Below the pieces are notes generated by a model, which worked only from the letters and a program-made list of their open reading frames with translations, ran no database searches and was not told the origin of the DNA. The translations under genes were made by a program, and so were the position numbers. This document shows positions 7,655 to 15,988 of a DNA stretch of 64,000 bases, one piece after another (positions within the stretch are counted from its first letter, which is position 1; each line of letters starts with the position of its first letter). This DNA is from DASWOJ01 sp964242415 (GTDB taxonomy: Bacteria > Pseudomonadota > Alphaproteobacteria > Acetobacterales > Acetobacteraceae), in assembly GCA_964242415.1 (NCBI GenBank), contig CAXTAT010000027.1, positions 1-64,000 on the forward strand. The letters run 5' to 3'.

Positions 7655-9673
7655 GTGAGCGGCAGCCTGATCGTCGCCGTGGACATCGGCGGCACCTTCA
7701 CCGACATCACCGTGCAGGACGCCGCCACCGGCCGTGTGCTGCGGGCCAAGACGCCCTCCACGCCGCAGGACCCGTCCGAGGCGTTCCTGACCGGCGTCGG
7801 CCTGGCGCTGGCGGCTGCGGGCGCCGGTCCCGGCGACGTGGGCCGTGTGCTGCACGGCACGACGGTCGCCACCAACCTGATCCTGGAAGGCAAGGGCGCC
7901 CCGGCCGCGCTGGTGACGACGGCCGGGTTCCGCCATGTGCTGGAGATCGGCCGGCAGGACATCCCGCGCGCCTCCAACCTGTATGCCTGGGTCAAGCCGC
8001 CCCGGCCCGTCGCCCCGCGCCATGTGCTGGAAGTCACCGAGCGCATCGGCCCCGGCGGCGCCGTGCTGCTGCCGCTCGACGAGGCCAGCGTCGCCGCCGC
8101 CGCCGACCGGCTGCGCGGCATGGGCGTGGCGGCGGTCGCGGTCTGCCTGCTGCACTCCTTCGCCCATCCCGCGCATGAGCGGCGTGTGGCCGAGCTGCTG
8201 CGGGCCGCGCTGCCCGGCGTCGCAGTGACGGCCTCGGTGGACGTGCTGCCGGAGGTGCGCGAGTACGAACGATCGCTCGCGACGGTGCTGAACGCCCGGG
8301 TGACGCCTGCCGTCGCGGACTACGTTGGCCGGCTGGAGGCGCGGCTGCACTCGGCCGGCATCATGACGCCGCTGCTGCTGATGCAGTCCAACGGCGGCGT
8401 GGCCGGTGCCGCCGCAGTGCGCCGCGCGCCGCTGGTGACGGCCCTGTCCGGCCCGGCGGCCGGCGTGGTGGGTGCGCGTGGCGTGGGTGCGGCGGCCGGG
8501 TTCACCGACCTGATCACCGTCGATATCGGCGGCACCAGCGCCGACATCTGCCTGCTGCAAGCCGGCGAGGCGGCGCTGACGCAGCGGGGCCGCGTCGGGG
8601 TATGGCCGCTGCCGCTGCCGATGGTGGACATGGTGACCATCGGCGCTGGCGGCGGCTCCATCGCGCGGGTCGAGGACGGGGCGCTGCTGGTCGGCCCCAT
8701 CAGCGCCGGCAGCCGCCCGGGGCCGGCGTGCTACGGCGCGGGCGGCACGGCGGCGACGGTGACCGACGCGCATGTCGTACTGGGACACCTGCCCGGCGGC
8801 CTGCTCGGCGGGCGCATGGCGCTGGACCCGGCGCTGGCGGCGGAGGCGGTGGGGCGGGTGGCCGCGCCGCTCGGCCTGTCGCTGCTGGAGGCGGCGCGCG
8901 GCATCCTCGCCATTGCCGACAGCACGATGATCGGCGCGATCCGGGTGGTGTCGGTGGAGCGAGGGCACGACCCGCGGCGGTTCGCGCTGGTGGCGTTCGG
9001 CGGCGCCGGGCCGCTGCATGGCTGCGCGCTGGCGGCGATGCTGGGGGTGGACACGGTGCTGGTGCCGCCCGCGCCGGGGGTGCTGTGCGCGGACGGTCTG
9101 CTGGCGGCGGACCTGAAGGCATCGTTCAGCCGCAGCGTGGCGGGCGCGGCCGGGGCGGTGGCGGAGGCATTCGCGGCGCTGGACGCGGAGGCGCAGGGTT
9201 GGCTGGCGAGCGAGGCCATCCCGCCCGCGGACCGGCGCACCAGCCGGGTGGCGCTGATGTGCTACGACGGGCAGGGCGGCGAGCTGGCCGTGCCCTGGGT
9301 GGAGGACCTGGCCGCCACCGAGGCCGCATTCGCCGCGGCGCACGACCGGCTATACGGCTTCCGGCTGGACGCGCCGGTGCGTTTGGTGACGGTCCGGGTT
9401 GAGGCGCGGGGCTTGCTGCCGGACCCGGTGCGCCCCGCTCTGTTGCCCGGCGCCGGAGCCAGGGCATACGGTGAGGCCGTGGTGCATTGGGCGTCCGGCA
9501 CCGTGCCAACGCCGGTGTACGACCGCGCCGCCCTGGGCGCGGGGGACAGCTTCAACGGCCCGGCCATCGTGACGCAGCTTGATACCACAACCCTGGTGCC
9601 GCCGGGCTGGTCGGCGGAGGCACACCCGAGCGGGACGCTGCTGCTGCGGCACGCACCGTCGCCGGGCAAGTAG
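7655..9673 (+). CDS. Hydantoinase A/oxoprolinase family protein
   Basis: A 672-residue HyuA-type subunit with two actin-fold ATP-binding halves. The N-terminal phosphate loop is VAVDIGGTFTDITV (residues 8-21), and a second one, TVDIGGTSADICLL, lies near residue 290. HGTTVATNLILEGKGAPAAL and FGGAGPLHGCALAAMLGVD are also characteristic. The family couples ATP hydrolysis to opening of hydantoin, 5-oxoproline or related cyclic amides. GTG 7655 is the start, preceded by an AGGG-type site. It pairs with the upstream B subunit. A palindromic element and the assembly gap follow within 20 bases of the stop. Confidence 0.92.
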   Translation: MSGSLIVAVDIGGTFTDITVQDAATGRVLRAKTPSTPQDPSEAFLTGVGLALAAAGAGPGDVGRVLHGTTVATNLILEGKGAPAALVTTAGFRHVLEIGRQDIPRASNLYAWVKPPRPVAPRHVLEVTERIGPGGAVLLPLDEASVAAAADRLRGMGVAAVAVCLLHSFAHPAHERRVAELLRAALPGVAVTASVDVLPEVREYERSLATVLNARVTPAVADYVGRLEARLHSAGIMTPLLLMQSNGGVAGAAAVRRAPLVTALSGPAAGVVGARGVGAAAGFTDLITVDIGGTSADICLLQAGEAALTQRGRVGVWPLPLPMVDMVTIGAGGGSIARVEDGALLVGPISAGSRPGPACYGAGGTAATVTDAHVVLGHLPGGLLGGRMALDPALAAEAVGRVAAPLGLSLLEAARGILAIADSTMIGAIRVVSVERGHDPRRFALVAFGGAGPLHGCALAAMLGVDTVLVPPAPGVLCADGLLAADLKASFSRSVAGAAGAVAEAFAALDAEAQGWLASEAIPPADRRTSRVALMCYDGQGGELAVPWVEDLAATEAAFAAAHDRLYGFRLDAPVRLVTVRVEARGLLPDPVRPALLPGAGARAYGEAVVHWASGTVPTPVYDRAALGAGDSFNGPAIVTQLDTTTLVPPGWSAEAHPSGTLLLRHAPSPGK

Positions 9674-9679
9674 CAGCAC

Positions 9680-9816
9680 TGCTCCCTCTCCCGNNNNNNN
9701 NNNNNNNNNNNNNNNNNNNNNNNNNNNNNNNNNNNNNNNNNNNNNNNNNNNNNNNNNNNNNNNNNNNNNNNNNNNNNNNNNNNNNNNNNNNNNCCCTCTC
9801 CCGGAGGGAGAGGGAG
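9680..9816. repeat. Family B palindromic repeat interrupted by a 100-N assembly gap (9694-9793)
   Basis: Left of the gap the sequence ends in CTCCCTCTCCCG. Right of it comes CCCTCTCCCGGAGGGAGAGG, both typical family B arms. The 100 Ns look like a scaffolder's default filler, so the true length is unknown. The break probably reflects a hairpin that stopped read extension. The stop codon of the minus-strand oxidoreductase is hidden inside the gap. Confidence 0.75.
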
Positions 9817-10948
9817 TAGGCAGGGCCGGCACGTCTACCCAGCGCCGCTCCCGGTCGCTCTGATAGGCCAGCTCGGCAAGCTGCACGCCCTTCGCGCCCT
9901 GCAACAGCGTGAACGGGAACGGCGCATCCTCCGCGACATGGCGCAGGAAGCCCTCCCACCCGGCACGGTAGCTGTTGACCGCCCCGGCCTCGACCGGCAC
10001 GGCATCCCACCCGTCGAGCAGGCTGGCCTGCGGCAGCGCGGTCGAGATGGCGCCGCCCGGCGCATTGGCCTGCGACCAGCAGGCGAACGGCCCAGCCACC
10101 GCCGACCCCAGCATCCCGTCCACCTGCACCTGGATCGGGTCGCGCCGGGCCCGGGTGCACCAACTGCTGTTGACCGACGCGATGGCGCCGCCAGCCAGCG
10201 CGAACTGGGCGAACACGCTGTCCTCCACGTCCACGTCGTAGGCGGCCCCGCGCTCGTCCACTCGGCGCGGGACGTGGCGACGGCTGGTGGCGCTGACCGC
10301 CTGCACCTCGCCGGCCAAGGCGTCGATCATGTAACGCCAGTGCGGGAACATATCCAGGATCAGCCCGCCGCCGTCCCGCCTGCGGTAGTTCCAGCTTGGC
10401 CGCTGGCCCGGCTGCGCGAAGCCGTCATACACCCAGCGGCCCATCTCCACCCGAACCTCCAGCACCTGGCCGAAGAACCCGGCCCGTCGCAGCCCCAGCA
10501 GTGCCGCGAAGCCCGGCAGGAACAGCTTGTCCTGCACCGTGCCGGCCTTCACCCCCGCCGCCTGCGCCGCCGCGTGCAGGGCCAGCGCCTCGGCCGTGCT
10601 GCCGGCGACCGGCTTCTCGGCATAGACGTGCTTGCCCGCCGCGATGGCCCGGCGCAGCACGTCCCCCCGCAGCCCGGTCGGGGCCGCGTCGAACACCAGC
10701 GACTCCGTGGGCGAGGCAAGCGCCGCGTCCAGGCTGGCCGCCGTGCGCGCGAACCCGGTGCGGGCGGCGACGGCGGCGAGCTTCGCGGGGTCGCGGCCGA
10801 CCAGCACGGCATCGGGCGCCAGCCGCGTGCCGTCGGACAGCGGCAGGCCGCCCTCGTCGCGCATCGCCATCAGCGCCGGCAGGTGCTGGCGTTGGGCCAG
10901 CTCGCCGGTTGCACCATTGAAGATGATGCCGATGCGCCGGGCGGTCAT
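9794..10948 (-). CDS. Gfo/Idh/MocA family oxidoreductase, 3' end lost in assembly gap
   Basis: At least 385 residues of an NAD(P)-dependent dehydrogenase with an N-terminal Rossmann fold (IGIIFNGATGELAQRQHLPA) and the family's catalytic EKPVAGST motif at about residue 115. It continues through the C-terminal beta-sheet domain (GGLILDMFPHWRYMIDAL, a substrate-site segment). Such enzymes oxidise or reduce sugars, inositols or related hydroxy compounds. ATG 10948 overlaps the stop of the upstream monooxygenase remnant (ATGA). The frame is still open where the Ns begin, so the final residues are not known; its length already matches the family, so the stop is likely just inside the gap. Confidence 0.85.
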
Positions 10949-11145
10949 GCGCGGCGAGCGGCGGTGCGGCGGTTTTTCGGCACACACAGGCCCGGGTTGG
11001 CGCGCAGGGTCGTGCCGCCGTAACCCGTGCGAAACAGGCTGCGGCGTTGCATCCCGGGGATGGCGTCGGGGGGCCGCCAGCCGGCCGGGTGGCGGCCCGG
11101 CACGCTGAAGGACGCGCCGAAGCCCAGTGTCCGCCGTTCAGGCAA
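10945..11145 (-). pseudogene. LLM-class flavin monooxygenase reduced to N- and C-terminal ends by an internal deletion
   Basis: The 66-codon frame starts RTLGFGASFSVPGRHPAGWR, matching the N-terminus of the intact monooxygenase at 4156-5481 (LGVFVLGTGNHIAGWR). It then jumps in frame to QRRSLFRTGYGGTTLRANPG, matching that protein's C-terminus (QSRGLFRRDYEGTMLRDHLG). About 370 codons between are missing. Its start overlaps the M28-like peptidase stop and its stop overlaps the Gfo/Idh start by ATGA. So the original gene sat in the same tightly coupled operon. No function is expected from the remaining peptide. Confidence 0.75.
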
Positions 11146-12808
11146 GCGCTGCGTCCAGCGCGCGGCCGGCCTGGCGCAGGGCGTGCATCAGGCGGTTGCG
11201 GGCGCGGGTGGCGTCCACGGCGGCGAACCGGGCCTGCTCCGGCGCGGCGGCAGCCAGGGCGCGGACCGGGTCCAGCACGGGCCAAGGGGATTGCGGCAGG
11301 GCCGGGTCGTGGGTGAAGCGGTCGCCCGCGGTGCAGTCGGCCGGCACCAGCGCGCGGGAGAGCTGCATCAGCGCGCGGTTCACCCGGACGGGATCATGGC
11401 TCGGCTGCAGCAGCGCCGCCGCCTTGTCGCGGACTGCCGTGGCCTCCGCCACCAGCATGTCCAGCGGCAGCGCACCGGCCAGCGAGGCCTCGATCCCGGC
11501 CAGCTCGTGCAGCAGGGCTGCCGCGTGGGCGGCGTAGTCCAGCGGCAGCACCGGGTCGGTCAGCAGGTGCCACAGCGTGCGGACGAAGACGCGGGTGTCG
11601 CGCGCCAGGTTGGCGGGGTCGATCTTGTCGAGCAGGTCGTGCGGCGTGTGCCACCACCAGCCCAGGGCGTTGCGCATCGCCACCGGGGCGGGCGGCTGGT
11701 GGCTCAGGGCGCCGAACATGGAGGGGATGCCGACGCCCCAGAACGACATATCGCTGTTGCGGGCGTTGCGGCGGCCCTCGTGCTCCTGGTCCGTCTCCTG
11801 CCGGATGGCGGCGGCGGCCAGTGGGGCCAGTTCCGCCGCCGCAGCAGCCTCGGCCAGCATCACCGCGCCTACGCCGCCGGTGCTGTCCACGTTCACGTGC
11901 ACGGCGCAGCGCCGCTCCAGCTCGTCCCAGTGGGTGTCCACATACCAGGCGGACCCGGAGTAGCGGCCATGCGAGTGCCCGGACCAGAAGCACAGCCGCA
12001 GCCCGCGCCGCCAGGCCGCGTGCTGTGCTGCGAGCACGCGGGCGCACTCGAGCATGGTGGCGTTGGCGCTGCCGTTGTCCATCACGCCGTAGTACCAGGT
12101 GTCGTGGTGGCCGGAGAGCAGGATGAACGGCCCGCCGGGGTCCGGGCCGTCCAGGTCGGCTTGCAGGAGGGGGGTGGGGCGCCAGCCGGTATCGACCTCG
12201 GCACGCAGCGTCACCGTGGGCGCCTCGCCGTGCAGGATGCGGTCGCGCAGGGCGCCGCCGTCCCGGTTGGACACCGTGCAGACCACGGTTGCTGGCAGGC
12301 CCGCCAGCGTCGAGAGGCCCGGGTTGCCCCAGACCGGGGAGACGCACATCTCGTGCAGGTGCTCGTGCGGGCTGATGTGCAACTGGCCCGCGGCTCCGGC
12401 GCGCAGGGCACGGTCGGCTGCGGCCGGGCTGGCGATGCCCTCGGCCAGCACGATGCAGCCGCGCAGGTCCCGCCCGGCGAAGTCGGTCGCGCCGCCCTGG
12501 CCGACATAGGCGACCGGCGCCGTGAGGCCCGGCGATGCCACGGAGAAGGAGTGGGTGATGGCCGGTATCGCCTGCCCGTCCACCTCCACGGAAGCCGGGC
12601 CGGGCAGGCTGATGTAGGCGCCGTGGCTGAGCAGCGCCGTGCGGTAGCCGAAGCCGTCCAGCGCCGCCTGCACCGTGCGGAGGCTGGCCAGCTCGTCCGC
12701 GGTGCCGGACAGCTTCATGCGTTCGGCGAAGGTGGTGCAGTGGACCATCAGGGCGGCGGGATCGACGGCATCGACCGGGGCGTCGATGGGACTGCTGGCG
12801 TGGCTCAC
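11138..12808 (-). CDS. M28-family peptidase-like protein with altered catalytic motif
   Basis: A 556-residue protein with the M28 zinc-aminopeptidase fold. The first metal ligands appear in ILLSGHHDTWYYGVMDNGSA (near residue 250-270). An HVNVDSTGG segment supplies another Asp, and the last His is in WWWHTPHDLLDKID. A PA-like inserted domain precedes these (GQGGATDFAGRDLRGCIVLA). The usual catalytic Glu-Glu pair is replaced by CFWSGHSHGRYSGSAWYVD, so it may hydrolyse differently or not at all. No signal peptide is apparent. GTG 12808 was chosen for its AAGGTG site; upstream codons read a palindromic repeat. It leads an operon with the monooxygenase remnant and the Gfo/Idh gene. Confidence 0.8.
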   Translation of the reverse strand: MSHASSPIDAPVDAVDPAALMVHCTTFAERMKLSGTADELASLRTVQAALDGFGYRTALLSHGAYISLPGPASVEVDGQAIPAITHSFSVASPGLTAPVAYVGQGGATDFAGRDLRGCIVLAEGIASPAAADRALRAGAAGQLHISPHEHLHEMCVSPVWGNPGLSTLAGLPATVVCTVSNRDGGALRDRILHGEAPTVTLRAEVDTGWRPTPLLQADLDGPDPGGPFILLSGHHDTWYYGVMDNGSANATMLECARVLAAQHAAWRRGLRLCFWSGHSHGRYSGSAWYVDTHWDELERRCAVHVNVDSTGGVGAVMLAEAAAAAELAPLAAAAIRQETDQEHEGRRNARNSDMSFWGVGIPSMFGALSHQPPAPVAMRNALGWWWHTPHDLLDKIDPANLARDTRVFVRTLWHLLTDPVLPLDYAAHAAALLHELAGIEASLAGALPLDMLVAEATAVRDKAAALLQPSHDPVRVNRALMQLSRALVPADCTAGDRFTHDPALPQSPWPVLDPVRALAAAAPEQARFAAVDATRARNRLMHALRQAGRALDAALA

Positions 12809-12889
12809 CTTGGCACCTTTTCTTGGCCTGGCCTGATGGATGCACACGCCATGCCGGCCGGTAAGGTAAGATAAGGAAACCTGCCTGCT

Positions 12890-13037
12890 GCTCCCTCTCC
12901 CTCCGGGAGAGGGCCGGGGTGAGGGAGGCCGAGAGGACCGAACTTGGCCGGAAACAGAGCGGACCTTGTTCCCGATACGGCGGAGGTTGGCCCTTGCGGC
13001 TTCCCTCACCCCGGCCCTCTCCCGGAGGGAGAGGGAG
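12890..13037. repeat. Family B palindromic repeat
   Basis: It fills the 313-base gap between the divergent peptidase and solute-binding-protein genes. Arms are CTCCCTCTCCCTCCGGGAGA with GGGCCGGGGTGAGGG on one side and their reverse complement on the other. Apart from this element and a good ribosome site (AGGAG) before 13122, nothing else was recognised in this intergenic stretch. Confidence 0.85.
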
Positions 13038-13121
13038 AAGGTAAGCAGGCAGCTTTGATGCGATCACCCCACCCGGCATGGCGCGTGCATACCGGACAGG
13101 GCGCCAAACCCAGGAGCGACC

Positions 13122-14813
13122 ATGCCGGACCCCCGCCGCTGGACCCCGACGCGCCGTGCCCTGCTGGCGTCCACCGCGCTGCTCGCGGCCGGGTCCGCGC
13201 GGGCCGAGGCGCCTGATGACAAGGCAGGCGACAAGATCCGTCCCATCGTGCTGCTGTCCAAGCCGCAGGCCAACGACCCCTCCTTGTTCCAGGCGGCGCA
13301 ACTGGTGGTGCAACAGTGGAAGCGCCTGGGCCTCAACATCCAGGTCCAGGTGGTCAGCAACGCCCAGCAGAACGCCGTCGTCTGGAACGAGCGGCAGCGG
13401 TGGGACGCCTCCACCTGGGAGATGGTCGGCCGCCCCGAGCGCAGCGACCCCGACGAGCTGCTGTTCAGCCTGTTCAACTCGGCGCTGGCCGACAGCGGCT
13501 ACGACTTTGTCGGCTACGTGAACCCCGAGTACGACCGCCTGGCCCAAGCGCAGCGCCAGGAGCTGGACCGCACCAAGCGGCAGGCGCTGGTGAAGCAGGC
13601 GCAGGACCTGATCGCCAGGGACCAGCCCTACATCTACCTGGTGCATCCCCGCCGCTCCGCCGCCTTCAACACGGCGGTCTGGGACCCGAAGACGGTCAAG
13701 GTCGAGGCCGGCATCGGCATCCGCAACTTCTGGACCTTCCTGGGCGCGGCCCCGCTGACCGCACAGAAGGACATGGTGCTGAACTGCCACCTCGAGATCG
13801 ACTACATCAACCCGGTCCGCATGGACGTGATCGGCAGTTGGGTCACGGACCTGGTGTGGGACAAGCTGGCCCGCGTCGGCCTGGACGGCGAGGCGGCGCC
13901 CTGGGCGGCGGAGTCGTTCCGGTGGACCGGCAACACCACCATGGAGGTCGTGGTCCGCGACGGGATGCGCTTCCACGACGACACCCCGGTGACGATGGAG
14001 GACGTGCTGTGGTCCTTCGAGATGCCGTCGCACAAGGACAAGACGCCGCAGTTCTTCCCCTTCGTCAGCAACATCGCCAAGGTTGAGCAGACGGGGCCGC
14101 GCACGGTCCTGTTCACCCTGCACGCCCCGCAGGCGTCGTTCCCCACCACGACGCTGTCCAAGATCAACCTGGTGCCCAAGCACGTCTGGCAGCCGCTGAT
14201 GGACGGCATGGCGGGAAAGCCGGACATGCTGGAGAACCTCAACGAGGCGCAGCACATCGGCTCCGGCCCCTTCAAGTTCATGCACTGGCGCAACAGCGAG
14301 GAGGTGATGCTGGAACGCTTCGGCGCGCACTGGTCACCGCCCAAGCTGGAGCGCTGGATCATGCGGATCGTGCCGAACCAGGAGGCGACGTTGGGGATGC
14401 TGCGCACGGGGGAGCTGAATTTCCTGGCGATCTTCACCGGGGACCCGCGCGTGCTGGCGGACCTGCCGCATCAGGCGCCGATGGTGCGCGTGGTGACGGA
14501 GACCGACCTCGGCTTCCAGTTCCTGGCGCTGAACAACCGCCGCCCGCCGTTCGACGACCCGGCGTTCCGGCGGGCGCTGTCCACCGCGGTCAGCCGGCCG
14601 CTGCTGGTGACGGCGGCGTACAACGGGTTCGCCGAGGCCGCCGGGTCCTGCGTCTCGACGGCGCTGCCGTTCTGGCACGCGAAGGAGAGCGTTCTGGCGG
14701 GCGGCGACCTACCCAAAGCCAAGAAGATGCTGGAGGACGCCGGCTACACCCTGGACGGCGGCCAGCTCCGCTACCCCGCCGGCAAGCGGGAGACCCTGGC
14801 GAGCAGCCAATGA
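13122..14813 (+). CDS. ABC transporter substrate-binding protein, family 5, with circularly permuted segment order
   Basis: A 563-residue exported binding protein with an Arg-rich, Tat-like signal (RRALLASTALLAAGSARA). After the signal, residues about 45-190 (QAAQLVVQQWKRLGLNIQVQ, RPERSDPDELLFSLFNSA, VNPEYDRLAQAQRQEL) match what is normally the C-terminal part of SBP_bac_5 proteins. The usual N-terminal part follows (WAAESFRWTGNTTMEVVVRD, GMRFHDDTPVTMEDVLWSF, SGPFKFMHWRN, FDDPAFRRALSTAVSRPLLV), and the protein ends at LPKAKKMLEDAGY, normally mid-protein. An AGGAG site lies upstream. It is followed by matching permease and ATPase genes, so it should bind the substrate of that transporter. Confidence 0.85.
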   Translation: MPDPRRWTPTRRALLASTALLAAGSARAEAPDDKAGDKIRPIVLLSKPQANDPSLFQAAQLVVQQWKRLGLNIQVQVVSNAQQNAVVWNERQRWDASTWEMVGRPERSDPDELLFSLFNSALADSGYDFVGYVNPEYDRLAQAQRQELDRTKRQALVKQAQDLIARDQPYIYLVHPRRSAAFNTAVWDPKTVKVEAGIGIRNFWTFLGAAPLTAQKDMVLNCHLEIDYINPVRMDVIGSWVTDLVWDKLARVGLDGEAAPWAAESFRWTGNTTMEVVVRDGMRFHDDTPVTMEDVLWSFEMPSHKDKTPQFFPFVSNIAKVEQTGPRTVLFTLHAPQASFPTTTLSKINLVPKHVWQPLMDGMAGKPDMLENLNEAQHIGSGPFKFMHWRNSEEVMLERFGAHWSPPKLERWIMRIVPNQEATLGMLRTGELNFLAIFTGDPRVLADLPHQAPMVRVVTETDLGFQFLALNNRRPPFDDPAFRRALSTAVSRPLLVTAAYNGFAEAAGSCVSTALPFWHAKESVLAGGDLPKAKKMLEDAGYTLDGGQLRYPAGKRETLASSQ

Positions 14814-14825
14814 CCTGGCTGGCTA

Positions 14826-14991
14826 CTCCCTCTCCCTCCGGGCTTGGGCCGTGAAACGGACCAAGGCCGGGGTGAGGGGGTCTTGAGGCACGGTCCCCGC
14901 CGATGGAGGGCCTCGGTCCAGCGGCACCATAGGTCGGCCGCGCCGCAAGCAAGACCCCCTCACCCCAACCCTCTCCCGGAGGGAGAGGGAG
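14826..14991. repeat. Family B palindromic repeat
   Basis: It occupies the 200-base space between the binding protein and the first permease gene. Outer arms are CTCCCTCTCCCTCCGGG and CGGAGGGAGAGGGAG; inner arms are GGCCGGGGTGAGGGGGTCTTG-like and complement. An intercistronic hairpin here could stabilise the upstream message and favour higher expression of the binding protein than of the membrane components. Confidence 0.85.
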
Positions 14992-15013
14992 CAGTCAGCG
15001 CTGGCTCGGCCCC

Positions 15014-15988
15014 ATGACCTTCTACGCCAAGCGCCTCGCCCACATGCTGTTCGTGCTGTGGGCCATCGCGTCCATCCTGTTCCTGATGTTCCGCCTGCTG
15101 CCCGGCGACCCCACCCTCGCCTACATCGACCCCAGCTTCACCCAGGAGCAGCGGGCCATGATCCAGCACCAGTTCGGCCTGGACCTCCCCCTGTCCCGCC
15201 AATACGTCATCTTCCTCGGCAACATCCTGCACGGCGAGTTCGGCCTGTCGTTCCGCCAGCGCCTGCCCGTCATGGACTTGGTGCTGTCCACCCTGCCCAA
15301 CACCCTGCTGCTGACCCTCACCGCCCTGGTCGCCGCCTACACGTTCGGCGGCCTGTTCGGCGCCGTGCTGGCCTGGACCCGCGGCAGCCGGTTCGAGGCC
15401 GCCAGCATCCCCCTCGTGCTCGCCACCCGCGCCGCGCCCGAGTTCTGGGTGGGGATGCTGCTGCTGGCGGTGTTCGCCTTCGGCCTCGGCTGGTTCCCGT
15501 CCGGCGGCGCCACCTCCCCCGGGGCGGTGTTCCCATCGGGGTGGGCGCGCATCACCTCCGCCGACTTCGCCCGCCACCTGGTGCTGCCGGCGCTAACGCT
15601 GGCGATCTACCTGCAGGGCTTGCCGGTGCTGCTGATGCGCTCGAACATGCTGGAGGTGATGGGCGAGGAGTTCGTCACCATGGCCCGCATGAAGGGCCTG
15701 CCGGAACGCGACATCATGCTGCGCCATGCCGCCCGCAACGCCCTGCTGCCGCTGGTGACCGCCTTCGCCCTGGGCTTCGGCGCCTCGGTCGGCGGCAACG
15801 TGGTGATCGAGACCGTGTTCAGTTGGCCCGGCCTCGGCCGCATGCTGGTCGATGCCGTCGGCAGCAGCGACTATCCCCTGGCGCAGGGGGCGTTCCTGCT
15901 GATCGCGGCGGTGCTGGTGGGGATGAACTTCGTGGCAGACATGCTGTACGGCCTGCTGGACCCCAGGGTGGCGCATGGACGTCGGTAG
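15014..15988 (+). CDS. Dipeptide-type ABC transporter permease (DppB-like)
   Basis: A 324-residue inner-membrane permease of the BPD_transp_1 family. It opens with one membrane segment followed by FRLLPGDPTLAYIDPS, the hallmark of the B-type subunit of peptide and nickel transporters. Several further helices follow, with the cytoplasmic EAA-type loop (FVTMARMKGLPERDIMLRHA) that contacts the ATPases. The end overlaps the start of the C-type subunit by 14 bases, so the two are translationally coupled. With its partner it forms the channel fed by the binding protein at 13122. Confidence 0.93.
   Translation: MTFYAKRLAHMLFVLWAIASILFLMFRLLPGDPTLAYIDPSFTQEQRAMIQHQFGLDLPLSRQYVIFLGNILHGEFGLSFRQRLPVMDLVLSTLPNTLLLTLTALVAAYTFGGLFGAVLAWTRGSRFEAASIPLVLATRAAPEFWVGMLLLAVFAFGLGWFPSGGATSPGAVFPSGWARITSADFARHLVLPALTLAIYLQGLPVLLMRSNMLEVMGEEFVTMARMKGLPERDIMLRHAARNALLPLVTAFALGFGASVGGNVVIETVFSWPGLGRMLVDAVGSSDYPLAQGAFLLIAAVLVGMNFVADMLYGLLDPRVAHGRR

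Noticed and set aside
10945..11145. A functional 66-residue microprotein
   Set aside because: Both halves match the ends of a large monooxygenase; a deletion remnant explains it without a new function.
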